This document shows, piece by piece, positions 52,414 through 61,725 of a stretch of DNA of 64,000 nucleotides. A program made the translations under genes and the position numbers. Origin of the DNA: an uncultured Verrucomicrobiae bacterium. Lineage in GTDB: Bacteria; Verrucomicrobiota; Verrucomicrobiia; Limisphaerales; J093. The stretch covers positions 1 through 64,000 of the forward strand of contig CALFAV010000040.1 of NCBI GenBank assembly GCA_937946835.1. Direction: 5' to 3'. The notes below the pieces were generated by a model. The model ran no database searches. It saw nothing but the letters and a program-made list of their open reading frames with translations, and was not told where the DNA came from. Position 1 is the first letter of the stretch; each line of letters begins with the position of its first letter.

Positions 52414-53658
52414 TTATTCTTCTTCGTTGTCCGGGGAGGCCGGCTCGAGGGTGGCTTCCACCGGGTCGGGAGGTGGCGCAGGTTCCGAAGACGTGGCCGC
52501 CGGTTTCTCGGCCGGGGTCGCCGCTTGGAGGAAATCAGCGCGCTTTTTGAGCACGGAGTCCAAGGTCCACTTGGAGACCAGGAACACCCGTCCGGCCAGG
52601 GCCTTTTCGTTGCGGAGTTTCTCGGCAAGTTTCTCGGTCTTTTCCTTGAACTCCTTGTCGAGTTTCTCCTTGTCCTCGGGTTTTTCGTCGGCGCCCGGCG
52701 TGCGCTCTTTGGGGAAATCGGCCGTGACGTCCACCATGAGGTGGTACTTTTCCTCGGTGCCTTTCTGGGCGGCGCGCAGTTGGTAGCGGAAACCTTCGGT
52801 GGTTTCGATTTCGATGCTGATCGGCTGGTCCAATCCCAGGGCGGCGGGTTCCTGTCCCACCACCACGTCCTCGAAGCTGGGCCAGGAGAGCACGCTGCCC
52901 AACCCGCTGACCTTGGAGGGGTCAAGCTTTTCGTCGGGCTGCAGGTCGGCCAGGGTCCAGTCGTTGGTTTCGCTGGCGCGGGTCATTTTCCAGGAGTTGG
53001 TGGGCGCGTCGGGGTAGGCGACGGCAATGGTCCGGGGCTTTTCGACCTTGAAGAAGTCGCGGTTGAGCCAGGACTCGGGGCGGGGTTCGAGGTTGCTGAA
53101 GGTTTCGGAAACGACGCTGGCGCCGTTGGCCGCGCCGCCCCGGAGCATCACGTAGCGGCCGTCCGGCCAGCCTTCGTCGCCGCCGAACGGCGAGGGATTG
53201 GCGGGCTGGCGGCGGTGCTGTTTGCCCAGCAGCAGGGTGCGCAGGGCTTTGCCGTCCTTGTCGAGCAGCTCGACCACCGTGGCCGGGTTGTTGGTGGCGT
53301 CGGGGTTCAACTCCAGGCGCTCCAGGGCCGAGGGACCGAGCGGGCCGGCAATGGGCTGAACCACCTTCAGATCCCAGAGCTTGCGGAGCGTTTCGCCGAC
53401 CTCGGTGAAGTTGGCGGGGTAGTCGGCGCGCTCGGCCACGACCCAACGGTCATCTTTCTGGGCCAGGGTCAGGGAATTGGTGCCCTTGCGAATCACCACG
53501 CGCGCGACGGCATTGACGTCGAACTCGCCGAGCACCTTTTGCCCCATTTGGCCGGTGGAGGCGCGGTAAGTGGCGGCGTCGCGGCTGCGCAGCCACAGGC
53601 CCAGGCCGCCGAGAAGGACGAAGGCCAGCAGGATGAGCGAGAGCTGTTTGCGGTTCAT
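52414..53658 (-). CDS. DUF4340-family protein of the Gld-type operon
   Basis: A 414-residue membrane-anchored protein from the ATG at 53658. It starts with an N-terminal anchor helix (LSLILLAFVLLGGLGLWL, about 6-23). The outer part is beta-rich, with the DUF4340 features VARVVIRKGTNSLTLAQKDDRWVVAERADYPA and DRWVV repeated in later segments. It ends in a Lys/Glu-rich and then Pro/Ala/Glu-rich tail. Its role in this operon type is unknown; it is probably a periplasmic partner of the GldG-like protein. The start overlaps the gldG-like stop (ATGA). Confidence 0.85.
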   Translation of the reverse strand: MNRKQLSLILLAFVLLGGLGLWLRSRDAATYRASTGQMGQKVLGEFDVNAVARVVIRKGTNSLTLAQKDDRWVVAERADYPANFTEVGETLRKLWDLKVVQPIAGPLGPSALERLELNPDATNNPATVVELLDKDGKALRTLLLGKQHRRQPANPSPFGGDEGWPDGRYVMLRGGAANGASVVSETFSNLEPRPESWLNRDFFKVEKPRTIAVAYPDAPTNSWKMTRASETNDWTLADLQPDEKLDPSKVSGLGSVLSWPSFEDVVVGQEPAALGLDQPISIEIETTEGFRYQLRAAQKGTEEKYHLMVDVTADFPKERTPGADEKPEDKEKLDKEFKEKTEKLAEKLRNEKALAGRVFLVSKWTLDSVLKKRADFLQAATPAEKPAATSSEPAPPPDPVEATLEPASPDNEEE

Positions 53659-55604
53659 TTGGCAGCGGTCTTTTTGCGTTTGATCACAGCCAGAGACACG
53701 CCGGCCACGGCCACCAGGGCGGGCATGGCGGCGATGTTGAGCCACTTGAGGCGGGTTTCGAGCGCGTCAATCTCGCGACGCAACTGCTTGCGCACCTCTT
53801 TAAGCTCGCGGTTGGTGCGGGCCTCCTTGGCCCGGAGATTGGCGATCTCCTGCTGGATGTCCGGCGGCAGGATGACGCGCTGGTTTTTGGCGTCGCGGTT
53901 GGCCAGCAGTTCGTTGAGTTTGCGCTGGGTTTCCGCCACGTCGTCTTCCAGGCGCTTGATGGTGTCGCGGTAGCGCTGCTCGGCCCGGGCCTGAATGTTT
54001 TTGACCACCTCGAACTCGCGCCGCTGCACGCCGCGGCTGCGGACACGGATGAGGTCGCTGTCGCCCATCATCTGCTCGACCAGGTTTTGGATGAAGCTCA
54101 GGTTGCCGTTGAAGGGGATGATGAGCTTTTGGCCGAAGAAGTTCTGGATTTGGGCGCAGAACTGGTCGTAGAGCAGGTCGGTGTCGCCCACCAGCACCAC
54201 CACGCCGTCCTGGGTGGATTCCTTGAGCGGCTCGGGCTGCGCGGACTTTTCGGCGTCTTTGTTTTCCGCCTTCTTTTCTTCGGGCTTGGCGGCGTCGGCC
54301 GGCTTGCCGTCCGGGAAGGCGGTTTTGAACTTGCCGGTCAGGCGCAGGGCGAGGGTGAACTCCTTGTCCTCGGGCTTGAAATCCTTGATGTCCGTGCCGC
54401 CGCCGAACTGGGCGAGCATCTTGTCCACGAGCATCGCGTTGGGGGAAGACTTGAGCAGAACGGTTTGGGTCAGGCCCGGCCCGGCCGAACCGGTGAAGAC
54501 GCCCGCCGCCGGCAGCAGGACGTTGTCGAGGTCGGCCGTGGCCACGTCCTCCCGGTTGATGGCCCGCGGGGTCAGCGACAGCCAGGTCGGATCGGGCATT
54601 GGCCGGCCGTCCTCGCGGCGGCGCACCTGGGTGAAGTATTCCTTGTCGGCAAGGACCTTGTTGACGTCGAAGTCCAGGCCCCAGGCCTTGAGGAGCTTGT
54701 CGAGGGTGGAGCTGGCCTGGGCGGTGCGTTGGAGCATGTTCTGCATGCCCATCGCATTGCGGCTGTCCACCAACGAGAGCGGATCCAGGAACGCGATCAA
54801 CTTGCCGCCCCGCAGGACGAACTGATCCAGGGCAAACTGGGTTTTCTCCGAAATGCCGGCCGGATGCACCACCACCAGCACCTGGATGTCGTCGTCTATC
54901 TTCTCGGCGGTCAGTTCGATCTGGCGGACCTTGAAGTCGCGTTGCAGCTCGGTCAGGAACACCCAGGGATCCTGCCCGCCGCCCATTGGCATCATCATCG
55001 GGTTGAAGCGCTGCCCGAAGACCGGCAGGGCGGTCATCAGGCCCAGGTTCGGTTTCTGGGGGTTGATCACCTGGGCAATTGCGCGGGTCAGGTCATACTC
55101 CAGCAGGCGTTCGCGACTCGGGTCCAGGTAAGGAATGGCGGCCTTCTGATCCAGGCAGGTTACCGCCAGTCCCAGGTACACCTTGTCCCCCATGCCCATC
55201 AGACCGGCCGGGTGGAGCACCTGGCCTTCAACCCCGTCCAGCCGCGCCGAATCCTCCGCGTCCGAGTCGGGCACCGGATCGAACTTCTTGACCTCGATTT
55301 TGCCCCGCGCCCACTGCTGGTACTCGGCCAGCAGGTCCTCGACGCGGTCCGCATAGGTCTTGAGGAAGACCGGCATGTCCGTGGAACTGCGGGTGCGGTA
55401 GAAATGGATGACCACCGGGGTGTCAATCTTGGCCAGGATGCGCTTGGTGCCCTCCGAGAGGGTGTAGAGGCGGTCCTCGGTGAGGTCCAGGCGCAGGCGC
55501 ACAAAGCTGGCAATGGTGCCGACGGCCACCAGCACCAGGAACATGGCCGCCACGCCCAGCCCGGAATACAGCAGCGGTTCCCATTTGGTTTTGGATTGTG
55601 TCAT
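53655..55604 (-). CDS. GldG-family ABC-associated membrane protein
   Basis: A 649-residue protein of the GldG/ABC-type uncharacterised family. An N-terminal helix (residues 12-34) is followed by the RLDLTEDRLYTLSEGTKRIL signature of the family. The large outer domain includes DPVPDSDAEDSARLDGVEG and PAGISEKTQFALDQFVLRGGKLIAFLDP. A coiled coil (about 550-620, Arg/Glu-rich) leads to a last membrane helix and a Lys-rich end. In gliding Bacteroidota, GldG, GldF and GldA form an ABC complex. In other phyla homologues act as ABC-coupled exporters of unknown substrate. Confidence 0.85.
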   Translation of the reverse strand: MTQSKTKWEPLLYSGLGVAAMFLVLVAVGTIASFVRLRLDLTEDRLYTLSEGTKRILAKIDTPVVIHFYRTRSSTDMPVFLKTYADRVEDLLAEYQQWARGKIEVKKFDPVPDSDAEDSARLDGVEGQVLHPAGLMGMGDKVYLGLAVTCLDQKAAIPYLDPSRERLLEYDLTRAIAQVINPQKPNLGLMTALPVFGQRFNPMMMPMGGGQDPWVFLTELQRDFKVRQIELTAEKIDDDIQVLVVVHPAGISEKTQFALDQFVLRGGKLIAFLDPLSLVDSRNAMGMQNMLQRTAQASSTLDKLLKAWGLDFDVNKVLADKEYFTQVRRREDGRPMPDPTWLSLTPRAINREDVATADLDNVLLPAAGVFTGSAGPGLTQTVLLKSSPNAMLVDKMLAQFGGGTDIKDFKPEDKEFTLALRLTGKFKTAFPDGKPADAAKPEEKKAENKDAEKSAQPEPLKESTQDGVVVLVGDTDLLYDQFCAQIQNFFGQKLIIPFNGNLSFIQNLVEQMMGDSDLIRVRSRGVQRREFEVVKNIQARAEQRYRDTIKRLEDDVAETQRKLNELLANRDAKNQRVILPPDIQQEIANLRAKEARTNRELKEVRKQLRREIDALETRLKWLNIAAMPALVAVAGVSLAVIKRKKTAAK

Positions 55605-55636
55605 GGCGGAAAGGACAGGTTCAAAGTTGGAGGGAC

Positions 55637-56455
55637 TCAGCCGGCGCGGTGACTGCGAATGATCACCCCGGTGGTGAACAGGCAGAAGACCATCACCAGC
55701 GCGAAGTACACCACGTCCCGCAGGTCCAGCACGCCGCGCTGGAAACTCTCGAAGTGCGGCATCACGCTGAAGGACGCCACCAGGTCCAGCAGCCAGGCGG
55801 GCGCCCAGGTCAGCGCATCAGTGACCGGGGGCCAGCCGGCCAGCACCAGAAACAAACAGCCCACCACCGACAGGATGAAGCTGATCACCTGGTTGCGGGT
55901 CATGGCCGAGGTCATCGAGCCGACCGACAGGTACGCCCCGGCCAGCAGGAAGCTGCCCAGGTAACCGCAAAAGACCGCGCCGGCATCCGGGTTGCCCAGG
56001 TAGGCCACGGTGATAATCATCGGAAAGGTCAGGGCCAGGGCCAGTCCCAGAAACAGCCAGGAGGCCAGAAATTTCCCGACGATCGCCTGCCAGGCCGTGA
56101 CCGGCATGGTGAGCAACAGTTCGATCGTGCCCACGCGCCGTTCCTCGGCCCAGAGCCGCATCCCCACCGCGGGCACCAGGAACAGGTACAGCCACGGATG
56201 CCACATGAAGAACGAGTTCAACGAGGCCTCGTTGCGCAGGAAAAACCGGCCCACGTTGAAGGTGAAGAAGCCGATCAGGACCAGGAAGATGACGATGAAA
56301 ATGTAGGCCACCGGCGAGGCGAAGTAGCCGCCCAGCTCGCGCTTGGCGATGGCCCAGATGTGGTGCAGCGCGCCGGTGTGCTCACCGGCGGCCACTGGCA
56401 GGGCCGCCGCACTGCCGGGTGCTGGCATCGTAGCAGTTTGAGGGGAGTCACTCAT
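55637..56455 (-). CDS. ABC-2-type permease (GldF-like)
   Basis: A 272-residue membrane protein with about six helices. HIWAIAKRELGGYFASPVAYIFIVIF begins the family region, and an RLWAEERRVGTIELLLTMPVTAWQAIVGKFLASWLF segment follows, typical of ABC-2 permeases and GldF. The rest is four to five hydrophobic helices. It pairs with the ATPase whose gene overlaps its start (ATGA) and with the GldG-like protein 32 bases downstream. Confidence 0.88.
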   Translation of the reverse strand: MSDSPQTATMPAPGSAAALPVAAGEHTGALHHIWAIAKRELGGYFASPVAYIFIVIFLVLIGFFTFNVGRFFLRNEASLNSFFMWHPWLYLFLVPAVGMRLWAEERRVGTIELLLTMPVTAWQAIVGKFLASWLFLGLALALTFPMIITVAYLGNPDAGAVFCGYLGSFLLAGAYLSVGSMTSAMTRNQVISFILSVVGCLFLVLAGWPPVTDALTWAPAWLLDLVASFSVMPHFESFQRGVLDLRDVVYFALVMVFCLFTTGVIIRSHRAG

Positions 56456-57426
56456 GGGGTCGCGGTTTCGTTCACGGTGCGGGTGGTGTCGGGCAGCGTG
56501 ATGCTGCGGAAAACCTCGTCCAGCCGGCCCTCCTCGGTGCGCAGCTCCAGCAGCCGCCAGCGCTCGCGCACGGCCAACTCGTAAATGCTGGCCTGGAGTT
56601 CGCCGTTGCGGCCGCCGGCCCGCGGGTAGGCCCGGATGAGCACGTCCGGCTGCTCGCGCAGCACCAGGGTGCGCTTGACGGTGGGCAGTTCGCGCAGTTT
56701 CTGATTGACCGTGGACGCCGGAGTATCCTGCACGCTTACCGCCACCGCGCCGGCCAGCTCGGATCGCTGCCGCAACTCGGCCGGTGTGCCGTTGGCCACG
56801 ATCTGGCCGCGATCAATGATGATGGCCCGGGTGCAGGCGGCGTCCACCTCCTCGAGGATGTGGGTCGAAAACACGATCGCCTTGGTCTGGCCCATGCGGC
56901 GGATGAGCGTGCGCACCTCGTGCTTTTGATTGGGGTCCAGCCCGTCGGTCGGTTCGTCCAGAATGAGCACCGGCGGGTCGTGGATGATGGATTGGGCAAA
57001 ACAGGTCCGGTGCCGGTAACCCTTGGAGAGGGTGTCCACGCTCTGGTGGACCACACTGTCCAGGAAGCAGATTTCGATCGCCCGCATCACCGCCCTGCGT
57101 TTGGCCTCGCCGCGCAGGCCGCGCAGCTCGGCGGCGAAGTTCAGGAACCCCCACACCGTCATGTCCGTGTAGGCCGGGGCGTTTTCCGGCAGGTACCCGA
57201 TGAGGCGCTTGGCGGCGATGGGATGCTCGGCCAGGTCGTGCCCCCCCACGCTCACCCGCCCGGCGGTCGGCGGCATGAAGCCGGTGATCATGCGCATGGT
57301 GGTGGACTTCCCGGCGCCGTTGGGCCCCAGAAACCCCAGCACCTCCCCGCGCTCGACCGAGAAGGAGACGCCGTTGACGGCCAGTTTGGGGCCAAAGGCC
57401 TTGACCAGATTCTCGACTTTGATCAT
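56452..57426 (-). CDS. ABC transporter ATPase (GldA-like)
   Basis: A 324-residue ABC ATPase from the ATG at 57426. Walker A GPNGAGKST is at 34-42, the signature LSKGYRHR at 133-140 and Walker B LILDEPTDG at 154-162. The C-terminal extension (about 220-324) is the DUF4162-type regulatory region of this group. The signature differs from the usual LSGGQ, as in GldA. It is the first gene of the four-gene operon. A good GGAGAG Shine-Dalgarno is present eight bases before the ATG, which supports this start over the upstream one at 57450. Confidence 0.9.
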   Translation of the reverse strand: MIKVENLVKAFGPKLAVNGVSFSVERGEVLGFLGPNGAGKSTTMRMITGFMPPTAGRVSVGGHDLAEHPIAAKRLIGYLPENAPAYTDMTVWGFLNFAAELRGLRGEAKRRAVMRAIEICFLDSVVHQSVDTLSKGYRHRTCFAQSIIHDPPVLILDEPTDGLDPNQKHEVRTLIRRMGQTKAIVFSTHILEEVDAACTRAIIIDRGQIVANGTPAELRQRSELAGAVAVSVQDTPASTVNQKLRELPTVKRTLVLREQPDVLIRAYPRAGGRNGELQASIYELAVRERWRLLELRTEEGRLDEVFRSITLPDTTRTVNETATP

Positions 57427-57537
57427 GCGTCGCTCTCCAAAGACCACCACCGCTCAATCCGGGGGCCCCCGGCTCGGCGGTGGCGCAACTCCGCGTTTGG
57501 CCTCGGGCCGTGCGGTCGGCCCAGTGTTTTACACCCT

Positions 57538-57565
57538 TTGTCAAGGGCGGGCCGCACCATTTAGA
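57538..57565 (+). promoter_or_regulatory. Possible nikR promoter
   Basis: TTGTCA (57538-57543) and TTTAGA (57560-57565) are 16 bases apart. A start near 57572 would leave a leader of about 97 bases before the nikR ATG at 57669. No NikR-type palindromic operator is evident in the leader. Confidence 0.35.
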
Positions 57566-57668
57566 CAACCGGCTCCGAAAATGTTCAAACAAAACTTGGC
57601 CGCCCCGGCCTCGGGCCGCCGCCCCGGCTCCATTGACGGGGCGGATGCAACCCGTAGGCTCCCCCGGC

Positions 57669-58106
57669 ATGAAGACCCCGCGGCGCCAGACGGTGACGCG
57701 CTTCAGTGTGTCCCTGCCGGCACAGTTGGCCCGGCAACTCGATCAGATGGTTCGGGAGCAGGGCTACACGAACCGATCCCTGGCGGTGGCGGACATGATC
57801 CGCGACCGGTTGGTGGAGCACCGGCAGAAACTCGGGGACCGGGAAATCGCCGGCACGATCACGCTGGTGTACGACCATCACAAACCGCACGTGCAGGCCA
57901 CGCTCACCGACATCCAACACGATCATCACGAGGTCATCGTCTCAACCCTGCACGTGCACCTGGACCACGACAACTGCCTGGAGGTGCTGGTGGTGCGGGG
58001 GCGGGCGGGCGTGATCAAGCGCATCGCCGACGAGCTGATCGCCGCCAAGGGGGTCAAGCACGGCAAACTCACCGTGACCACCACCGGTCAGGACCTGCCG
58101 GCCTGA
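57669..58106 (+). CDS. nikR: Nickel-responsive regulator NikR
   Basis: A 145-residue ribbon-helix-helix/ACT repressor that senses nickel and controls nickel uptake or nickel enzymes. The N-terminal DNA-binding part (about 8-50) has VTRFSVSLPAQLARQLDQMV and SLAVADMIRDRLV. The C-terminal ACT-like domain carries the nickel ligands expected from E. coli NikR: H84, H95, H97 and C103. The ATG at 57669 lacks a Shine-Dalgarno. It is divergent from the Gld-type operon and convergent with the NYN gene. No nickel transporter, hydrogenase or urease gene is near, so its targets are elsewhere. Confidence 0.9.
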   Translation: MKTPRRQTVTRFSVSLPAQLARQLDQMVREQGYTNRSLAVADMIRDRLVEHRQKLGDREIAGTITLVYDHHKPHVQATLTDIQHDHHEVIVSTLHVHLDHDNCLEVLVVRGRAGVIKRIADELIAAKGVKHGKLTVTTTGQDLPA

Positions 58107-58159
58107 CCGGGCCCGCAGGGATGACCGCCCTCGCCCCGGGCGCGGCCCCGCGATCCCGG

Positions 58160-59002
58160 TCACTCGGCGGCGGTGACGATGTAGCCGCCGGATTTCTCGT
58201 CGTGCCGGAGCTTGAGCAGGCCGCGTTTCTCCGCCTCGAGGAGCAGGTCGTTAAAGGAGCGGAAGCCGTGCGCCCGTTCGTTGAACCCGGGGTTCCGCCG
58301 TTTCAGCGCCTGTTTGATCATCGAGCCCCAGATGCGGTCGTCCTCGTCCCGCTCCTCGCGGATGGCCTCGAGGGTTTCGAGCACCTGTTCAATGGCCTTT
58401 TCGGGCGAGAGGCTTTCGCTGGGCGCCGGCTCCGGCTCCGCGGCCGCGCGGGTCTCGGTGGCTTTGGCGGGCCGGTCCGAGCCGGCCGACGCGGCGCCGC
58501 CACGGCGCGGCTTGGCGCGCTCGGCCCGGACCAGGTCGTCGTAGTAGAGGAACTCGTCGCAATTGCTGATGAACAGGTCGGAGGTGGAGTTTTTGACGCC
58601 CACGCCGATGACGGTCTTGGCGTTTTCGCGCAGCTTCGACACCAGCGGGGAGAAGTCCGAGTCGCCGCTGATGATGACGAAGGTGTCCACGTGGCCCTTG
58701 GTGTAACAAAGGTCCAGGGCGTCCACGACCATGCGGATGTCGGCGGAGTTTTTGCCGGACTGGCGCACGTGGGGGATTTCGATCAGCTCGAAGGCCGCCT
58801 CGTGCAGGTCGCGCTTGAAGGCCTTGTAACGGTCGAAATCGCAGTAGGCCTTTTTGACCACGATGTGGCCCTTGAGGAGCAGGCGCTCGAGCACCTTGCG
58901 GATGTCGAAGCGCGGGTAGTGGGCGTCCTGGGCGCCGCGGGCGATGTTTTCCAGGTCCAGAAACACCGCCATCGTGGCGTCGTCGGTGCGGTTGGAGTTC
59001 AT
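58160..59002 (-). CDS. NYN-domain RNase-like protein with C-terminal OST-HTH/LOTUS domain
   Basis: A 280-residue protein. The PIN-like NYN domain (about 10-160) carries the family residues: D16 (VFLDLEN), D88 and D94 (SADIRMVVDALD) and D114/D116 (SGDSDF). A Pro/Ala/Glu-rich linker leads to an OST-HTH (LOTUS)-like domain at about 200-275 (RIWGSMIKQALKRRNPGF and FNDLLLEAEKRGLL), which in other proteins binds RNA. The likely role is RNA cleavage or RNA binding. It is 20 bases downstream of aceE on the same strand. Confidence 0.85.
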   Translation of the reverse strand: MNSNRTDDATMAVFLDLENIARGAQDAHYPRFDIRKVLERLLLKGHIVVKKAYCDFDRYKAFKRDLHEAAFELIEIPHVRQSGKNSADIRMVVDALDLCYTKGHVDTFVIISGDSDFSPLVSKLRENAKTVIGVGVKNSTSDLFISNCDEFLYYDDLVRAERAKPRRGGAASAGSDRPAKATETRAAAEPEPAPSESLSPEKAIEQVLETLEAIREERDEDDRIWGSMIKQALKRRNPGFNERAHGFRSFNDLLLEAEKRGLLKLRHDEKSGGYIVTAAE

Positions 59003-59022
59003 GGGAGCCGGGGATTTGGGGG

Positions 59023-61725
59023 TCAAAGGGTGACCAACTCCGGGTGGACTTTTTCCGGGTCCAGGTCCAGATCGCGCAGGGCGCGGGCCACGAGGGCGCG
59101 GTCCACGGCCCCGCGCCGGGCCAGGGCGTGCAGCGTGGCCAGGGTGATGCACTCGGCATCCACCTCGAAGAAGCGCCGCAGGCGCGCGCGGGTGTCGCTG
59201 CGGCCGAAGCCGTCCGTGCCCAGGGTGGTCAGGCCGCCGGGGACCCAGGGCGCGATCTGGTCGGGCACGGTGCGGATGTTGTCCGAAACCGCGACAAACG
59301 GACCGGTTTCGCCCTCGAGCAAGGTCTGAAGGTACGGCCGGCGGGGTGGTTCCCCGGGGTGAAACATGTTCCAGCGCTCGGCCTGGAGGGCGTCGTAGCG
59401 GAGCTGCTTGTAGCTGGTGGCGCTCCAGACATCGGCGGACACCTCGTACCGCTCGGCCAGGATCGTCTGGGCGCGCAGGGCCTCGTTGATCAGGGGCCCG
59501 CTGCCCAAGAGGTGCGCCCTGTGTTTCAGTCCCGCCGGGCCGGCCTGGAAGCGGTAAAGCCCCTTGAGGATGCCCTCGGTCACGCCTTCGGGCAGGGGCG
59601 GCATGACGTAGTTCTCGTTGTACAGGGCCAGGTAGTAAAAAATCTCTTCGCCCTGCGCAAACATGCGCCGCAGGCCGTCGGCCACAATCACCGCCACCTC
59701 GTAAGCAAAGGCCGGATCGTACGCCAGCAAGGTCGGAATCGTGCTGGCGTGCAGCAGGCTGTGGCCGTCCTGGTGTTGCAGTCCCTCGCCGTTGAGGGTG
59801 GTGCGCCCGGCCGTGGCGCCGAGCAGGAACCCCTTGGCCCGGATGTCGCCGCACAACCACATCAGGTCGCCCACGCGCTGGAAGCCGAACATCGAGTAGT
59901 AGATGTAGAATGGGATCATGTTCACCCCGTGCGTGGCGTAAGCGGTGCCGGCGGCAATGAAGCTGGACAGGGCACCGGCCTCGGTGATGCCTTCCTCCAG
60001 AATCTGCCCATCCTTCGTCTCGTGGTAGTACAGCAGCGATTTGCTGTCCACCGGCTCGTAGAGCTGGCCCTGGGGCGCGTAGATGCCCACCTCCCGGAAC
60101 AACGCGTCCATGCCGAAGGTGCGCGCCTCGTCCGGGATGATCGGCACCACGTGCCGGCCCACCTCCTTGTGCCGGATCAACATGCTCAACAGGCGCACAA
60201 ACGCCATCGTGGTGGACACCGCCAGCTTGCCCGAGCCGCGGTGCAGCTCGGCAAAATAATCCGGCGCGGGCACCTCCAGGGGCGGGGCGGTGACCTTGCG
60301 CTCCGGCAGGAAACCGCCCAGCTCGCGGCGGCGCTCCTTCAGGTAAATCGTCTCCGGCGCCTCTTCCGGCGGCCGGTAGAACGGCATCTCGGCGATTTCC
60401 TCGTCGCTGATGGGGATGCCGAACCGGGTGCGGAACTCCCGCAGCTCCTTTTCGTTGAGCTTTTTCTGCTGGTGGGTGATGTTGCGGCCCTCGCCCGCCT
60501 CGCCCAGGCCGTAGCCCTTGATGGTTTTGGCCAGGATCACCGTGGGCTGGCCGCGATGCTCGACCGCCGCGCGGTAGGCGGCATACACCTTTTCCGGGTC
60601 ATGCCCGCCGCGGGTCAGGCGCCGGATTTGGTCGTCGGTCAGGTGGTTGACCAGCTCGCGCAGCTCCGGGTACTTGCCGAAGAAATGCCGGCGGGTGTAA
60701 CTGCCCGGCTCGACCGAGTACTTCTGGTAATCGCCGTCCACGGCCTCTTCCATCCGTTGGACCAACCGGCCGCTGGTGTCCGCCTCCAACAGGGGGTCCC
60801 AGTCGCTGCCCCAGATGACCTTGATGACGTTCCAACCCGCCCCGCGGAAGACCGCCTCCAGTTCCTGGATGATCTTGCCGTTGCCGCGCACCGGGCCGTC
60901 CAGGCGCTGGAGGTTGCAGTTGACCACCCAGGTCAGGTTGTCCAGCCGCTCGCGCGCGGCCAGCGTGAGCGAGCCCAGCGTCTCCGGCTCGTCGGTCTCG
61001 CCGTCGCCCACAAAACACCAGACCCGCGGCTCCGGCCCGCTCAGGAACCCCCGCGCCCGCAGGTAGCGGATGAACCGGGCCTGGTAAATGGACATGATCG
61101 GCCCCAGCCCCATCGAAACGGTGGGGAACTGCCAGAAATTCGGCATCAGGTACGGATGCGGGTACGAGGACAGCCCGCCGCCCGCGGCCAGTTCCTGGCG
61201 GAAGTGTTCGAGGTGCTGTTCGTCCAGCCGTCCCTCCAGAAACGCCCGGGCGTACACCCCCGGCGAGGCATGGCCCTGGAAGTACACCAGGTCGGCCGGG
61301 TGCCCGTCGCCGGCGCCGCGGAAAAAGTGGTTGAAGCCCACCTCGAACAACGTGGCCGCCGAGGCATACGTGGAAATGTGCCCGCCCACGTTCGTGGTCG
61401 AGTTGGCCCGCACCACCATCGCCATCGCGTTCCACCGGATCAGGCTCTTGATGCGGCGCTCCAACTCGCGGTTCCCCGGCATGGGCGGCTGTTCTGACCG
61501 GGGAATGGTGTTCACGTACGGGGTGTTGGTGACCTCGGGCACGGGCAGGCCGGCCCGGCGCAGGCGGAGCAACAGTTCGCTCATCCACCTGCGGGCCTGG
61601 AACGCCTCCGGCTGGCGCAGCGCCAGTTCCAACAGTTGACCGTACGCTTCAAACCAGCGCCGGCTCTCGACGGCGTTCGGGGACGGAAGCGGGGCATCGG
61701 CGCCCGGCTCGGATGTTGTTTTCAC
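59023..61725 (-). CDS. aceE: Pyruvate dehydrogenase E1 component, homodimeric
   Basis: Decarboxylates pyruvate with thiamine diphosphate and transfers acetyl to lipoate on E2, entering the citric acid cycle. A 900-residue protein from the GTG at 61725, like the large homodimeric E1 of Proteobacteria. The TPP-binding motif is G240-D241-G242 with N269 and N271. Other conserved segments are NVGGHISTYASAATL, HASPGVYARAFLEGR, TAGRTTLNGEGLQHQDGHS and GTDGFGRSDTRARLRRFF. No Shine-Dalgarno is seen before the GTG; TTG at 61731 is an alternative. The E2 and E3 genes are not in the window. Confidence 0.93.
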   Translation of the reverse strand: MKTTSEPGADAPLPSPNAVESRRWFEAYGQLLELALRQPEAFQARRWMSELLLRLRRAGLPVPEVTNTPYVNTIPRSEQPPMPGNRELERRIKSLIRWNAMAMVVRANSTTNVGGHISTYASAATLFEVGFNHFFRGAGDGHPADLVYFQGHASPGVYARAFLEGRLDEQHLEHFRQELAAGGGLSSYPHPYLMPNFWQFPTVSMGLGPIMSIYQARFIRYLRARGFLSGPEPRVWCFVGDGETDEPETLGSLTLAARERLDNLTWVVNCNLQRLDGPVRGNGKIIQELEAVFRGAGWNVIKVIWGSDWDPLLEADTSGRLVQRMEEAVDGDYQKYSVEPGSYTRRHFFGKYPELRELVNHLTDDQIRRLTRGGHDPEKVYAAYRAAVEHRGQPTVILAKTIKGYGLGEAGEGRNITHQQKKLNEKELREFRTRFGIPISDEEIAEMPFYRPPEEAPETIYLKERRRELGGFLPERKVTAPPLEVPAPDYFAELHRGSGKLAVSTTMAFVRLLSMLIRHKEVGRHVVPIIPDEARTFGMDALFREVGIYAPQGQLYEPVDSKSLLYYHETKDGQILEEGITEAGALSSFIAAGTAYATHGVNMIPFYIYYSMFGFQRVGDLMWLCGDIRAKGFLLGATAGRTTLNGEGLQHQDGHSLLHASTIPTLLAYDPAFAYEVAVIVADGLRRMFAQGEEIFYYLALYNENYVMPPLPEGVTEGILKGLYRFQAGPAGLKHRAHLLGSGPLINEALRAQTILAERYEVSADVWSATSYKQLRYDALQAERWNMFHPGEPPRRPYLQTLLEGETGPFVAVSDNIRTVPDQIAPWVPGGLTTLGTDGFGRSDTRARLRRFFEVDAECITLATLHALARRGAVDRALVARALRDLDLDPEKVHPELVTL

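Noticed and set aside
57516-57544. Minus-strand promoter for the GldA operon at a TTGACA in the nikR gap
   Set aside because: The -35 box is perfect, but no acceptable -10 box lies 16-18 bases downstream.
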